This document shows positions 46,622 to 57,255 of a stretch of DNA of 64,000 bases, in pieces (position 1 is the stretch's first letter; each line of letters begins with the position of its first letter). The notes below the pieces were generated by a model that saw nothing but the letters and a program-made list of their open reading frames with translations, did not search any database and was not told the origin of the DNA. The stretch lies in NCBI GenBank assembly GCA_023480735.1, contig JAMCXB010000043.1, forward strand, positions 76,750 to 140,749, written 5' to 3'. The position numbers and the translations under genes are program-made. This DNA is from Bacteroidota bacterium (GTDB lineage: Bacteria; Bacteroidota; Ignavibacteria; Kryptoniales; JAKASW01).

Positions 46622-48147
46622 CTGACCACCAAAATCTTTCCCCAAAGAGGATTTCCATTGTTTACGCTTACGCTGTAGAAGTACACTCCGTTGTCCACCA
46701 TTCTGCCGCTATCGTCCAATCCATTCCATGTGTCGTCGTTCTCACCGGCATTGCGTGGCGCATTTTGGAGCAGGGTCCTGATTACATGCATTGAGAAATC
46801 GTAAATCCTTATTGTTACTGTACTATTGGCCGCAGGCACGCTGTAATGAATTCTCCCGATGTCGAGGCGGGGTGAGAAGGGATTGGGATAGAAATAGGTG
46901 AGGTTCTGGTTTCCAACGCTAACGTACGTTCTGAGAACATTCCACTGGCTCAGCTGGAATCCGCCGCCGTTGTCAATCCCTATGGCCGTTCCGTCCCCGG
47001 ATCCTACCCAAACAGAGTCTCCCTCGGTTGCTACAGCATAAAAAGCGGGCGAAAGAATTTGCTGATTTGTAGCGGGATCCAGTACGTTCGTCATGACCTC
47101 ACTGGTTTGCCCGAGGTCCGACGTTCTGAAGAGGCCGTCATCGGAAGCTCCATAAACTATAGAGTCCTGGAAGGCCATGCTGTGAAAAAAATGTCCTCTC
47201 AGTATATAATGCCAGCTTGCACCTCCGTCCGAAGTATAACTGAGTGCGGGAACCTCGGTCGGATCGTTGGCATTGACAGTTGCAGCCCAGATGTTGTGGA
47301 CGCCTCCGTAGTTTTGCACATTTATTGATACGACAAAGTCTCCCGACATCGGGCTTCCTTCATTCTGGTGATTAAACTTGTACCACGAGAAACCGTTGTC
47401 GGTCGTCTTGTCTACTCCATCGGCCGTACCGACGTACAGCGCACTGTCGCCGTCGGCGTAGAGGGCGAAAGCTTCATGGTTGTAGTTGGTTTCCGTCGTG
47501 ATATTTCCAGCAATGGGAGAGAGCTGAAAAGAGTATGTGCTATCGGCATTAATGTAATTGAGGTAATCAGGCGGAAGTACGACCCTATGCCAGGTTTTAC
47601 CCAGGTCGGAGCTCCTTCTCACGCCGCCTGCGAAATTTGCTGCGTAGAGATAGCCGCCATAGAATGCCAGAGAGTAGGTTATGTTATTGATTTCCGTCGT
47701 TATCGGAAGAGCTTTCAAGACATTGTGTCCGAATGTCACGGTGGAATCGGACAGGGAATCGAGGCTTTGTGGTTCGTGCGTCCAGGTAGCTCCGTTATCG
47801 GTGGACACGTATAAGCCCGTTCCCTTGGGGTAGGACGTGCCATTCTGCTCGAAAGTTGTGGATACAGCGGTGACGATAGTATCGCCTTTAACGGCAATTG
47901 CATTTGTGCTCACACCCGTAGGACCGTTGGTACCGAAATCCTTCTGAAAAGTGGATCCTCCATCGGTCGTGATGTTGAGCCCCTTGTTGGTAGCGAGGTA
48001 GACCGCTCCATTGGTTATGAGTATCTGATTCACAGTGTTGCTTGACGGCTGTGAAGGCTGTCCGTCGAGCTTGTAAGTCTCTTTAAGAGATTGCGCATTG
48101 GCGCCGGCGAACACACAGAGAACCGAGAGAAGAAAGGTGATTTTCAT
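46618..48147 (-). CDS. secreted BNR/Asp-box propeller protein with FlgD-like T9SS C-terminal sorting domain
   Basis: Six Asp-box-like repeats (TTDGGSTF, STDNGATW, SSDLGKTW, TTDNGFSW, TSDGGASW, TSDLGQTS); C-terminus FYPNPFSP...TWNGLDDSGRMVDNGVYFYSVSVNNGNPLWGKILVVR. Confidence 0.88.
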   Translation of the reverse strand: MKITFLLSVLCVFAGANAQSLKETYKLDGQPSQPSSNTVNQILITNGAVYLATNKGLNITTDGGSTFQKDFGTNGPTGVSTNAIAVKGDTIVTAVSTTFEQNGTSYPKGTGLYVSTDNGATWTHEPQSLDSLSDSTVTFGHNVLKALPITTEINNITYSLAFYGGYLYAANFAGGVRRSSDLGKTWHRVVLPPDYLNYINADSTYSFQLSPIAGNITTETNYNHEAFALYADGDSALYVGTADGVDKTTDNGFSWYKFNHQNEGSPMSGDFVVSINVQNYGGVHNIWAATVNANDPTEVPALSYTSDGGASWHYILRGHFFHSMAFQDSIVYGASDDGLFRTSDLGQTSEVMTNVLDPATNQQILSPAFYAVATEGDSVWVGSGDGTAIGIDNGGGFQLSQWNVLRTYVSVGNQNLTYFYPNPFSPRLDIGRIHYSVPAANSTVTIRIYDFSMHVIRTLLQNAPRNAGENDDTWNGLDDSGRMVDNGVYFYSVSVNNGNPLWGKILVVR

Positions 48148-48950
48148 TGATAAATCCTGATCTTATGAGAAATTGGTGCGCTCGCTACACCGCTTCGGTC
48201 TACGGCGTGAAACGTGAACACATAGGTGCCGACTGCCGTTCCGGCTGGAAGCTGAACGGAAAGGGTATAGGTGCCGTCGTGTGCTACCCTATCGTCGTCT
48301 CCGACCTGAAGACCAGCTGCACCGCCGTCGTCGTACATCGTAAACGGATTCCCCGTCGAAGGATTTCCATCGGGTTTCACGACATCGAAGTAGACTTTTG
48401 AGACGTCGCTTAATCCGGCGGCGTCAGTGACATAAGCATATATATCGAACACAAGGCTGTTCGATTGAGGGAGGACGAGGGAGTCAGGCATGGAGAGGCT
48501 GTCAATCACCGGCCCGAGGTCTTTGGCGTTGTAGAGCCGAACCACTTTTGTTGCGTAATTCCCGGACGCGCCCTGGGCGTTATACGCGGTGAATACGTAA
48601 GTGAGATCTCCGACATACACGCTCGAAAGCGTCGTCGAGATCGCACCTGTAATAACGTGCCCGTTAAGATCGGTGAAAGAGGCTTGATTCAATACTGTCC
48701 CGGAGTCGTTCTGTACTTGAACGTCGAGATGCGAGAAGTCCCGTGTAGAGCTGAGAAGGATTTGAAAGCTGTCGCTGATCGTCGGTTTCAGAGAAGAGTT
48801 GCTCAGGTACTGTGCGACATTGAGGCTGTCTTTGTCGAAATAGGTCAGTTGGGCATTGATAGGTGCCGAGGAATCGATCACGACCTCATTCGCCTTTTGA
48901 CATGCCGCGATTATTAAGCTGAGAGAAAGGACGAAAAATATTTTCCGCAA
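48144..48950 (-). CDS. hypothetical lipoprotein
   Basis: Lipobox LSLIIAAC at N-terminus; Ig-like beta-rich sequence; overlaps following gene. Confidence 0.8.
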   Translation of the reverse strand: MRKIFFVLSLSLIIAACQKANEVVIDSSAPINAQLTYFDKDSLNVAQYLSNSSLKPTISDSFQILLSSTRDFSHLDVQVQNDSGTVLNQASFTDLNGHVITGAISTTLSSVYVGDLTYVFTAYNAQGASGNYATKVVRLYNAKDLGPVIDSLSMPDSLVLPQSNSLVFDIYAYVTDAAGLSDVSKVYFDVVKPDGNPSTGNPFTMYDDGGAAGLQVGDDDRVAHDGTYTLSVQLPAGTAVGTYVFTFHAVDRSGVASAPISHKIRIYQ

Positions 48951-48952
48951 GA

Positions 48953-49963
48953 TTACCTCTGAGCGATTGTGAATGGAATTGGTGAAAAAGAAACGACAAA
49001 AATGAGAATCGTTAGCCAGCCAACCAGCTTTCTCTTGGCATCTAGCGGGGACGGGTCCATTACAGGGGGATGGTCAAGTTTTATGACTAAGAGGAGGATC
49101 AGGCACCAGAAAAGCCATCCCGTCCATCCAATTTCCAGGTTTACTCCTACGACGGGAAGAAGCCCGAGGAGACCCATAGAGAGTATTACATAGAAGAAGA
49201 GTCTCGCTATTTTTCGGTGTGCCCGGCCAAACATCGCGTAAATCATGTGTCCACCATCCAGCTGTCCTATCGGGAGTAAATTCATCGAAGTCACAAAAAG
49301 CCCGAACCACCCTACGCAGAGGAACGGATAGTGGTAAATTTCTGTCATCGGCGGAACAAATTCCGTGTGTGGATTTGTGAAAACGATTTCGAGGAATTTA
49401 AATAAGATCGTATTCCCGAAAGCGAGCGGTATGCCCTCCGAACCGGGAACAGTATTGTTTGCAAAGTTGTAGCTCGGATGAATCTGAAGCAGGAACTCCT
49501 TCGACGGCAGGTGAGTGAATCCAAAAATCAATACTCCGAGGCTCACGATGAACCCCACAATCGGTCCGGACACGCCGATGTCGAAGATTGCCTTGCGCGA
49601 CGGCACGGGAGTCTTGGTGCGGATCACCGCTCCGAGCGTTCCGAAGTTCAGCATCCCTGGGATGACAGGCAATGGTATGAAATAAGGCAGGGTGGCCCTC
49701 ACCCGGTGTTTGAGCGAATAGAAAAAGTGACCGAATTCATGAGAGCCCAGGATGAGCAGAAGTGAAAGGCTGTATTGAAGTCCCAATCCAAAGTTTTGAA
49801 GATTGAGCGGGTCCTTTCCCAGCCATTCTACTCCGGCCATAGTTGTCGTGACCAGGGTGATTAGAAAGAGGGAAACGTGAAGAGGTACGTTCAGTTCCCG
49901 CCAAGTCACGACAGGAGCTAAATCTGTATACTCGTATCCGCCGTCGGCGGACGATTCAGACAT
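48953..49963 (-). CDS. site-2 protease (M50) family membrane metalloprotease
   Basis: LGSHEFGHFFYSL (HExxH), NLLPIGQLDGGHMIYAMFG. Confidence 0.93.
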   Translation of the reverse strand: MSESSADGGYEYTDLAPVVTWRELNVPLHVSLFLITLVTTTMAGVEWLGKDPLNLQNFGLGLQYSLSLLLILGSHEFGHFFYSLKHRVRATLPYFIPLPVIPGMLNFGTLGAVIRTKTPVPSRKAIFDIGVSGPIVGFIVSLGVLIFGFTHLPSKEFLLQIHPSYNFANNTVPGSEGIPLAFGNTILFKFLEIVFTNPHTEFVPPMTEIYHYPFLCVGWFGLFVTSMNLLPIGQLDGGHMIYAMFGRAHRKIARLFFYVILSMGLLGLLPVVGVNLEIGWTGWLFWCLILLLVIKLDHPPVMDPSPLDAKRKLVGWLTILIFVVSFSPIPFTIAQR

Positions 49964-51073
49964 CTAGTACCTTCGTCCTTTCCAAATTATCGCTCTGCCC
50001 AGGTAGACAGAAAATGGGAGAATGGCAACATATAACAGATAATAAATCTCAAAATAAACTATAAATTTCAAGTGCGCAATCTTTCCGTAGAGACTGAGTG
50101 TCGGAGATATGAAAACGCCGTCGATAATCGATTTTAGGCAGAAGAAAATCAGGAAGATTACCGGAGAATAGAGGATCGACAGTATTAGGAGCCAGTGAAA
50201 GAAGAAACTCGGAGCCAGAGTGCTAACCCCGAACCAACCCGTGTCCTTGCCTCCTGTCGCCCACCTCTTTCTCTGCAGGAAAACATCCTTCAGCGACTCG
50301 ACAGGAAGAGTATGTACAAGAGTGTCTCTGTCCATCGGGAACTTATATTTCCATTTCCGAGAGTCCGCAACCGCTTTGAAGAGGGCAAAGTCCTCGGTTA
50401 CACTAAACCTGATTTTCCGGTACCCACCGACTTCATCATAAGCTTTCTTTCTAAACGCGAGGTTGTTTCCCAAACAGGCAACGGGTTTTCCTATAGAGGC
50501 GGCACCAGCCCCCACGGTCAACAGAAAGTCCCAATCGAGCGCCTGGATGCCGTAAATGAGTCTTGCCGTATTTGAGATTAGCGTGACACCACCCACAATT
50601 CCTGTATCCCTGTCGAAGTATTTCAAGGTCTCAACAATCCAGGTCGGAGGTACAAAACAGTCGGCATCCGTCAAAAAGATGAACTCACCTGTAGCCATGT
50701 CTATCCCCTGGGCCAGCGCGTTAGCCTTGCCGCGCGTAGAGCCGCCCTCTGAGGCATCTACTCTTCTTACAAAGAGATTACCCTCCCGCGCCACGCTGTC
50801 TATGATTTCGGGTGTTGAATCGACAGATTGATCGTTTACAACGATAATCTCCAGCAATTCTTTTGGATATTCCAGATCTAGAAGTGATTGGAGGCAGCCG
50901 GGAAGATTCTTCTCTTCATCCTTGGCTGCAACGACAACCGAAACTTTTTGGGAAGGGAGTTCTGTTCGCAGTTTGCTGTAAGTCAGACGTGACCGACGTG
51001 CCGCGTAAGCAAAGAAACCCAGTTCCAGCAGATAAAGCGCACCGAGGGTTTCCAAAATGTGAAGGAGAGTCAT
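49964..51073 (-). CDS. glycosyltransferase family 2
   Basis: VSVVVAAKDEEKNLPGCLQSLLDLEYPKELLEIIVVNDQSVDSTPEII, FIFLTDADCFVPPTWI, QRKRWATGGKDT (QxxRW). Confidence 0.94.
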   Translation of the reverse strand: MTLLHILETLGALYLLELGFFAYAARRSRLTYSKLRTELPSQKVSVVVAAKDEEKNLPGCLQSLLDLEYPKELLEIIVVNDQSVDSTPEIIDSVAREGNLFVRRVDASEGGSTRGKANALAQGIDMATGEFIFLTDADCFVPPTWIVETLKYFDRDTGIVGGVTLISNTARLIYGIQALDWDFLLTVGAGAASIGKPVACLGNNLAFRKKAYDEVGGYRKIRFSVTEDFALFKAVADSRKWKYKFPMDRDTLVHTLPVESLKDVFLQRKRWATGGKDTGWFGVSTLAPSFFFHWLLILSILYSPVIFLIFFCLKSIIDGVFISPTLSLYGKIAHLKFIVYFEIYYLLYVAILPFSVYLGRAIIWKGRRY

Positions 51074-53070
51074 TGTCCGTGGTCCAGTCGCTGTTCTATT
51101 TCCAGCCTGGCGGTCTGGGCAGGTTGGGAAGTCGGATCAACTTCCAGCGTCTTGTCAAGCCAGGCGAGGGTATGTTTCAACCGCCCGTACTTATATTCGT
51201 ACGCTGCCCTGGCAAGAAACATTCGCGTATAGAAGTTATCTATCTGGTGAGAATAAACGTTGTCAACGTTGCGCGCGGCTCGAAATCCGTTAAGGCCTGC
51301 ACGTCCGAACGGAACGTAGGCTGTGTCTGTGGTAAGCTCATAAAGCAATCCATACGGCACTTTATTGTATCCGTAAAGGTACCTGTCTTCCATTTCAGGG
51401 CCGACAAAGACGTCCCTTCCTTTTTGGAGCGCCCCCCGAATTATCTCGCGTATGAAATCAGAATAAGTGTGTTCTATGCTGTTCGGATCATACGGCAGCC
51501 CGTTCTCAAAAAGGCGAAGATTCTCCATGTAAGCCGCAAAAACAGGATCAGTGTTTGGAAAGATCGAAGCGTAACGCCGGTGTATCTGCGTTGCATACCA
51601 GGATCTTCGAAGGAGCTCTTTGTCAATCACAGTGACATCCCTTCTCACTCCATCGACGTTTTGGTAATAAAGAGAGGCCGAGACGAATACATCCCATTGA
51701 AAGGACAAGACAAGTGAATTTTGCGGCAAACTAGTGAGGATATCTCTGGTGTACTTCTCGACGGCAAAATCGCCGCTCTCGTTAACCTTTTCGTAATTCG
51801 ATGCCGCTGAGACCGCAGGGAGCAGCATTACGAGCAACGCGACGAGGACTTTTTTATTTGTCATATTCATTGCCTGACGGATGAGGAATTGGAAACCGAC
51901 AGCTACAAAGAGTGCCAGCGCAATATCCGCCAAGAGGAAATAGCTTGCGATGTCGTGAATATTATAATTTGCCGCGTAGAAGATGTCTCCAAGGAGTAGA
52001 AGCAGTGCCCACCAGAAGTATTTTCGATATGCGAACATTGAGATGAAGATTCCAAGGACGAGAACGATTATGTTGAATGAAAATTCCGAATACAGGCTGG
52101 AGAAGAAAACACCCAGCTGGTGTTGGAAGACGTTGAAAGAGCTGAACATCCACGTCCTGAACTGTTTGCCGGTAACATGCCAGATGAATCTCTGCAGGTT
52201 GTCCGGATTGCCCCAATCAAGAACTGGGGATTGGGCTGCACGAATGGGCAGGTAGAGGTAGAGAAGTAACGGCAGCGCCCCTCCGACCACCGCAAAAGAA
52301 AGGACCTTTGTCTTTAATCTTCTTTCCCTGTGGTTCATGAATAGGAGAAAAAGAATTGCCGGTACAGTCAGCACGGTTGTCATATGGTTGGAGAAGCCGA
52401 GTCCCAGCATCAGCCCTGCCAGGAAAGCCTGTCGGCCCGTCGGAACGGTGTAGAACTTGAGCCAGAAAATCAGTATCAACGCAAAGAGCGAAAGCTGGAG
52501 AGGGTAAACCTCGATAGAAGTGCTCTGCTCCCAGAAGGTGGCTGAGAAGATGAGGCAAAGGGCTGCGACGGCAGAAGCCAACCTGACAATGAATCCTTTG
52601 CTCAAATCGATCGCGGGGAATCGATCGTGATTATCGACACGCGCCTTTTTTGATGGAGTTGCTTTATTCGCGGCCGTACTGCCGACGCCAAGTGCCCATT
52701 GTGCGCGCAAAAACGCAAGGTAAAACAACCCCCCGGCAATTGCAGTGCAAGTCACGGCAAACAAATTTGCCCGAACAGCGATTTCGCGAGACAGCGGAAT
52801 GTGAACAAATGCATTTCCTAACAAGGTGAAGAGCGGATAACCGGTCGGATGCGCAATGCCAAGTGTCCAGAGTACCGTTGTCAGTTCTCCGCCATCGATG
52901 TAAGGAATACTCCTGGACATCGTAAGGAGATAAATGAGGAACGAAAGAGCGGTGAGATTGCCTGCGATCAGAAAGTCCAGTCGCCCGAAGCGAGTGGAAG
53001 GATCTGATTTAGCCGTATTGTTTCCAGACTTAATGGATGACTGAGTCACAGGCTTCCGGCTGTCTTTCAA
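51070..53070 (-). CDS. DUF2723 family membrane protein (putative protein O-mannosyltransferase-like)
   Basis: YLLTMSRSIPYIDGGELTTVLWTLGIAHPTGYPLFTLLGNAFVHIPL, polytopic. Confidence 0.9.
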   Translation of the reverse strand: MKDSRKPVTQSSIKSGNNTAKSDPSTRFGRLDFLIAGNLTALSFLIYLLTMSRSIPYIDGGELTTVLWTLGIAHPTGYPLFTLLGNAFVHIPLSREIAVRANLFAVTCTAIAGGLFYLAFLRAQWALGVGSTAANKATPSKKARVDNHDRFPAIDLSKGFIVRLASAVAALCLIFSATFWEQSTSIEVYPLQLSLFALILIFWLKFYTVPTGRQAFLAGLMLGLGFSNHMTTVLTVPAILFLLFMNHRERRLKTKVLSFAVVGGALPLLLYLYLPIRAAQSPVLDWGNPDNLQRFIWHVTGKQFRTWMFSSFNVFQHQLGVFFSSLYSEFSFNIIVLVLGIFISMFAYRKYFWWALLLLLGDIFYAANYNIHDIASYFLLADIALALFVAVGFQFLIRQAMNMTNKKVLVALLVMLLPAVSAASNYEKVNESGDFAVEKYTRDILTSLPQNSLVLSFQWDVFVSASLYYQNVDGVRRDVTVIDKELLRRSWYATQIHRRYASIFPNTDPVFAAYMENLRLFENGLPYDPNSIEHTYSDFIREIIRGALQKGRDVFVGPEMEDRYLYGYNKVPYGLLYELTTDTAYVPFGRAGLNGFRAARNVDNVYSHQIDNFYTRMFLARAAYEYKYGRLKHTLAWLDKTLEVDPTSQPAQTARLEIEQRLDHGQ

Positions 53071-53080
53071 GAGTCTTCCC

Positions 53081-55948
53081 TCAATCCGCCGATTCGATTA
53101 GCTGTGAGACGGTCTTCTTGAACAGGGAACTGATTTTCCGCATCCTTGCTTTCAGGCTGTCGAGAAACTCACCTGAGTTTTTGAAGTCAAGGTGGGCCGC
53201 AAGGGATTCCAATTCGCGTTCGTCGTGGGGGATTTTGTGATTTGTCTTCGACAGGGAAACGTAGTTAGAGAATTCGATCATCCGATAAAACTCATAGCTC
53301 TCTTTGACCTCATCGGCAATCTGCTCTGAAAGAGACCCCTTCAGCTTCAGTCTGTCTATGGACTCACCGATCGAGGCGGGCATTAGTCCCTCCATCTCCT
53401 TTGCATTAGTGAGGAGGAGTGTCTGGACAAGGAACTCGACCGCAAAAATCCCGCCGTCGCCGGACTTGATGTCAATTTCATCGAAGTAGCTCTTGGACTG
53501 AACGACTTTGCCGTATAATGCCGCTATTTCTTCAATTGACGAACGTGAAATCGAGAAATTCCGGATCGTGTTCAGAATGATCTCTTCAATTTCTTCGGAC
53601 GGGAAGATGCTCCTGAATCGCGTCATTGCCACGGCTTCCCATACCGAGAGGCGTTTCTCTATATACACCTTGTATTCCGACACGGTCATTAGGAGCGGTG
53701 CGCTCTTTCCTTCGGGTCGGAGTTTAAGGTCGATCGCGAAAACCGGACTTCCGTTACTGTCCAGCAGCCCTTTTTGTATGTTGGGAATTTTCTCCTCGAT
53801 TGCCGGTTTCTTTTGTTTTAGAGAATCGGGAAGGATGAAGAGCAGGTCGAGATCCGACATGAAAGACATTTCTCTAGACCCGAATTTTCCTCCCGCCAAT
53901 ACATGCGGACGATTCCTTGGCATTACCTTATCAATTGCATCAGTCAGAAATCTTTCGGCAACGCCGGACCACTTCACGTGCATCTCGGAAAGGGAAATTT
54001 CATCGAGCAGGTAAAGGAGGCCCAGTTTAATCTCGTTGAACTGTCTCAACAGCGAGACAGACAACAAATCCGAAAGGTAGACGTTCTTGTCCAAAAGCCT
54101 GTCCGGTGAGATAATCAGGTCGAGGAGGAGGGGCTCGGCGGTCAGGTAGTCGACGAACCGCGTCGCTTTCGAGCAAAGCGTCAGAATCAATCTCCTAAAA
54201 TGCTCATCGGAAAGAGAACTGTAAAAGACTTCGAGGCTCTTGATGGAAGGGACAATGCGGGCAAGGTTCTTTAGCGTGAGATCCTGATCAACAGTGAGCT
54301 TGATATCCTCGAAAAGAGCGGGAGCGATTTCACGGAAGGTTCTCGTTACTCCTGCCGGAAATTCGACGTCTCCGGCGCGGGTCACCCCACGCGAAAGAAA
54401 CTGTGTGTTCCTGTAGCTTTCCTCAATTCTGGTCAGGCCGTAGTTCTCAAGCACTCGTCGTGTCCTGTTGTCGTTTATTGGACCCTCGATGAGCTGCTCA
54501 ATCTCGGTCCTTTCGATAGGTTGTTCTATGCGGAAAACGTTGTTGAACAGCTCCGAGACCGTGTCGAAGTAGTTGAAGAGTTGATTCCTGAACTTTCGTT
54601 CATTCCTGTACCCGCATCGTTTGGACAAGTTTCTGAATTCGAACCCGTTGGTCGGCAGGGTATGGGTTTGCAGATTTTTGAATAGCTGGAGCCTGTGTTC
54701 AACGAGCCGGTAAAACTTGTATGATTCGGAAAGCAAAGCCGCTTCCTGCCTGTTTAATATCCTGGTAGTTCCCAGAAGCTTGATGGCCTGGAGTGTGTTG
54801 CCGGTCTGAATTTCAGGGGAGGAGCCGCCGTTCAGGAGCTGAAGTGCCTGGACAATAAATTCTATGTCCCGAATCCCGCCCCTTCGCAATTTTATGTTTA
54901 GCTCATTCGGGTTTGCGGCTTCGATCCGTATCTTCATCCTTGGAATTTCATCGATCGGGTTCTCGAGCCACGTGCGCGGGTATATGAACGACCGCATATG
55001 GTTGAAGAAGGTCTCGCTGACCCTCTCATCCCCCGCAACATGTCTCGCCTTTATCAGCATTTGCCTTTCCCAGAGTTCGCCCCGGGATTCATAGTAGGCG
55101 AGTGCGCTCTCGAGGCTCTGAGCCGCGGCACCGGAAGAGCCGTCAGGACGAAGACGAAGATCGATTCTGTAAAGATGCCCCTCCGGTGACTCGGAGGTGA
55201 GGTCCTTCACCAGCTCGCTCACGAAATGATTTGCCTGTTCTGAGGCGTCATGATCGGTTTTGTTCTTACCTGCGGAAAAGAGGAAGAGGAGATCTATGTC
55301 GGAACTGTAATTGAGCTCGTTCCCGCCAAATTTTCCGAGCGCAATGCAGCTCACGCGGGGGGGAGTCCCACCGTACTTCGTTTTGAATCTCGAGCTTATC
55401 ACCTCGAATGATACTCTCAGGATGGATTCGGCCAGCTGGGAAATCTGCAGGGTCGTCTCCTCGATGTCCTCGAGCCCGCAAATATCGCGTGCGCCGATCC
55501 TGAGGATTTCGCGTTTATATATTCGCCTCAGATAATCTTTTGAGTGTGAGGCCTCGTGATATATCTCCATCTGCCTTGAGATCTCGGGGATGAGAGAAAC
55601 AGAGTTTAGCCGCGATTCTATTCCCGCCGGAGAGAACAAGTACCGGAAGAAACCAGGGTGCTTGACGAAGATATCGGCGAGATACTGACTGGTCGATATA
55701 ATTGCGAAAAAGTCTTCGCAGAGTCTCTTGTCCCGGGAAAGGTCCGATAAGATGGAGGCGGAATTCGGAGTAGCCGCAAGGAACCGCTCGAAGTTGTTGA
55801 GCGCCATAAACTGGTCAGGAAGCTTGGCGGTGAGGATCTCGATGTTCTGTATGAATTCCGTCGGGTTAATTGCAGCGCCGGAATTCACAATCAGCTCAAA
55901 AATTTTCATGAGAAGACTCAGAATGTTTTCTTTAACTTTCGCGGTCAC
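53081..55948 (-). CDS. glnE: bifunctional glutamine synthetase adenylyltransferase/deadenylase-like
   Basis: Two nucleotidyltransferase domains: GKFGGNELNYSSDIDLLFLF and GGKFGSREMSFMSDLDLLFILP; RLRPDGSSG, GGIRDIEFIVQALQL. Confidence 0.88.
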   Translation of the reverse strand: MTAKVKENILSLLMKIFELIVNSGAAINPTEFIQNIEILTAKLPDQFMALNNFERFLAATPNSASILSDLSRDKRLCEDFFAIISTSQYLADIFVKHPGFFRYLFSPAGIESRLNSVSLIPEISRQMEIYHEASHSKDYLRRIYKREILRIGARDICGLEDIEETTLQISQLAESILRVSFEVISSRFKTKYGGTPPRVSCIALGKFGGNELNYSSDIDLLFLFSAGKNKTDHDASEQANHFVSELVKDLTSESPEGHLYRIDLRLRPDGSSGAAAQSLESALAYYESRGELWERQMLIKARHVAGDERVSETFFNHMRSFIYPRTWLENPIDEIPRMKIRIEAANPNELNIKLRRGGIRDIEFIVQALQLLNGGSSPEIQTGNTLQAIKLLGTTRILNRQEAALLSESYKFYRLVEHRLQLFKNLQTHTLPTNGFEFRNLSKRCGYRNERKFRNQLFNYFDTVSELFNNVFRIEQPIERTEIEQLIEGPINDNRTRRVLENYGLTRIEESYRNTQFLSRGVTRAGDVEFPAGVTRTFREIAPALFEDIKLTVDQDLTLKNLARIVPSIKSLEVFYSSLSDEHFRRLILTLCSKATRFVDYLTAEPLLLDLIISPDRLLDKNVYLSDLLSVSLLRQFNEIKLGLLYLLDEISLSEMHVKWSGVAERFLTDAIDKVMPRNRPHVLAGGKFGSREMSFMSDLDLLFILPDSLKQKKPAIEEKIPNIQKGLLDSNGSPVFAIDLKLRPEGKSAPLLMTVSEYKVYIEKRLSVWEAVAMTRFRSIFPSEEIEEIILNTIRNFSISRSSIEEIAALYGKVVQSKSYFDEIDIKSGDGGIFAVEFLVQTLLLTNAKEMEGLMPASIGESIDRLKLKGSLSEQIADEVKESYEFYRMIEFSNYVSLSKTNHKIPHDERELESLAAHLDFKNSGEFLDSLKARMRKISSLFKKTVSQLIESAD

Positions 55949-57128
55949 GCTGTCTCAGATATTCGATTGTTAAGAAGGCGAGAAAAGCCGCACCGTACAT
56001 TAAAGACGACTCATCTATCCTGAATTTTGCATTGTGGATGGACGCCGTTGCCCCGGTCTTTTTGTTCCCGGTTCCAATCCACCAGAACGTCCCCGGCACT
56101 TTCTGGAGGTAATAAGCAAAGTCTTCGGCTCCCATGACAGGGGGGACTGTCATGGCGGAACTCTTTCCATAGAGCCGGGTCAGAGCGTTCCGCGCCAGAA
56201 GCGTCTCTTGGTCCGAATTCACCAACACAGGGTACCCGTGGCTGATTTCTGTTTTGCATTTCCCGCCAAACGCTTTTGCCGTTTCGGAGGCAGTGCGGGT
56301 TATCAGCTCGTGAGCTCGTCTGCGCCACTTTTCATTCATAGTTCTCAGTGTCGCAGCAAGTTCCACCTTATCCGGAATAATGTTCGGCGCAGTTCCTCCG
56401 TGAATAGAGCCGATAGTAAGGACCGACGGGTCCAGAGGATCTCTCATTCGGCTTATGACCGATTGTAGCGAATCCACGATTCGTGCAGCAATGACGACAG
56501 GGTCAACGGTCTCATGCGGCTTCGCACCGTGTCCGCCTTTACCCATGACGGTAATGTAGATCTCGTCTGCGGAAGCCATAATGGGTCCCGGCCTGAAGCC
56601 AAACTTGCCCGCAGCCAATTCGTTCGTAACATGCTGTCCGAATATTACATCTGCATCAGGATTCGACAGTGCGCCGTCTTTGAGCATGGCAGGAGCCCCG
56701 CCGGGGTTCTTTTCTTCGCTCGGCTGGAACAGGAATTTGACCGTGCCATTTACATCCTTCTTCAGTTGGGACAGTATCATGGCGGCGCCGACCAGCATAG
56801 CCATGTGAGCATCGTGCCCGCACGCATGCATCCTTCCGGAGCTCCTGCTGGTGAACCCGAGTCCGCTCTCTTCGGTGATCGGAAGTGCATCCATGTCGGC
56901 GCGAAGTGCCACTACGCCCGCGCTTGCGTTCCCCTTTAGAATCCCGACTAGTCCCGTCTTTCCAACGCCTTTTTTAACCCTGATTTCCAGCTTGTCAAGT
57001 TCGGAAGCAATCGTCTTGCCGGTGTCAAATTCTTCAAAGGCAAGCTCGGGATATTGGTGCAAGTGGCGCCTCAGTCTAACGATCTCCGGGAAGACTTTTC
57101 TTGAAAGAGAAAGGATATTATCAGTCAT
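55932..57128 (-). CDS. M20 family amidohydrolase
   Basis: VALRADMDALPI, MHACGHDAHMAMLVGAA, LFQPSEEKNPGGA, GKGGHGAKPHETVDPV, GAEDFAYYLQKVPGTFWWIGTG. Confidence 0.95.
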   Translation of the reverse strand: MTDNILSLSRKVFPEIVRLRRHLHQYPELAFEEFDTGKTIASELDKLEIRVKKGVGKTGLVGILKGNASAGVVALRADMDALPITEESGLGFTSRSSGRMHACGHDAHMAMLVGAAMILSQLKKDVNGTVKFLFQPSEEKNPGGAPAMLKDGALSNPDADVIFGQHVTNELAAGKFGFRPGPIMASADEIYITVMGKGGHGAKPHETVDPVVIAARIVDSLQSVISRMRDPLDPSVLTIGSIHGGTAPNIIPDKVELAATLRTMNEKWRRRAHELITRTASETAKAFGGKCKTEISHGYPVLVNSDQETLLARNALTRLYGKSSAMTVPPVMGAEDFAYYLQKVPGTFWWIGTGNKKTGATASIHNAKFRIDESSLMYGAAFLAFLTIEYLRQRDRES

Positions 57129-57255
57129 TGGTTAAAAATATTTCGTCGTGGCTTCAAATTCAATTGATAATCGAATCCGTAGGTACTTGGATTAGTTATT
57201 GAAGTGAGGTCCTCGGACTTGACCCCGATTTCATTCGAACTTAAATTGTGTCAGC

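Noticed and set aside
53081-55948. GlnE as unusual
   Set aside because: Both nucleotidyltransferase domains look intact; presence in this lineage cannot be judged unusual without a phylogenetic survey.
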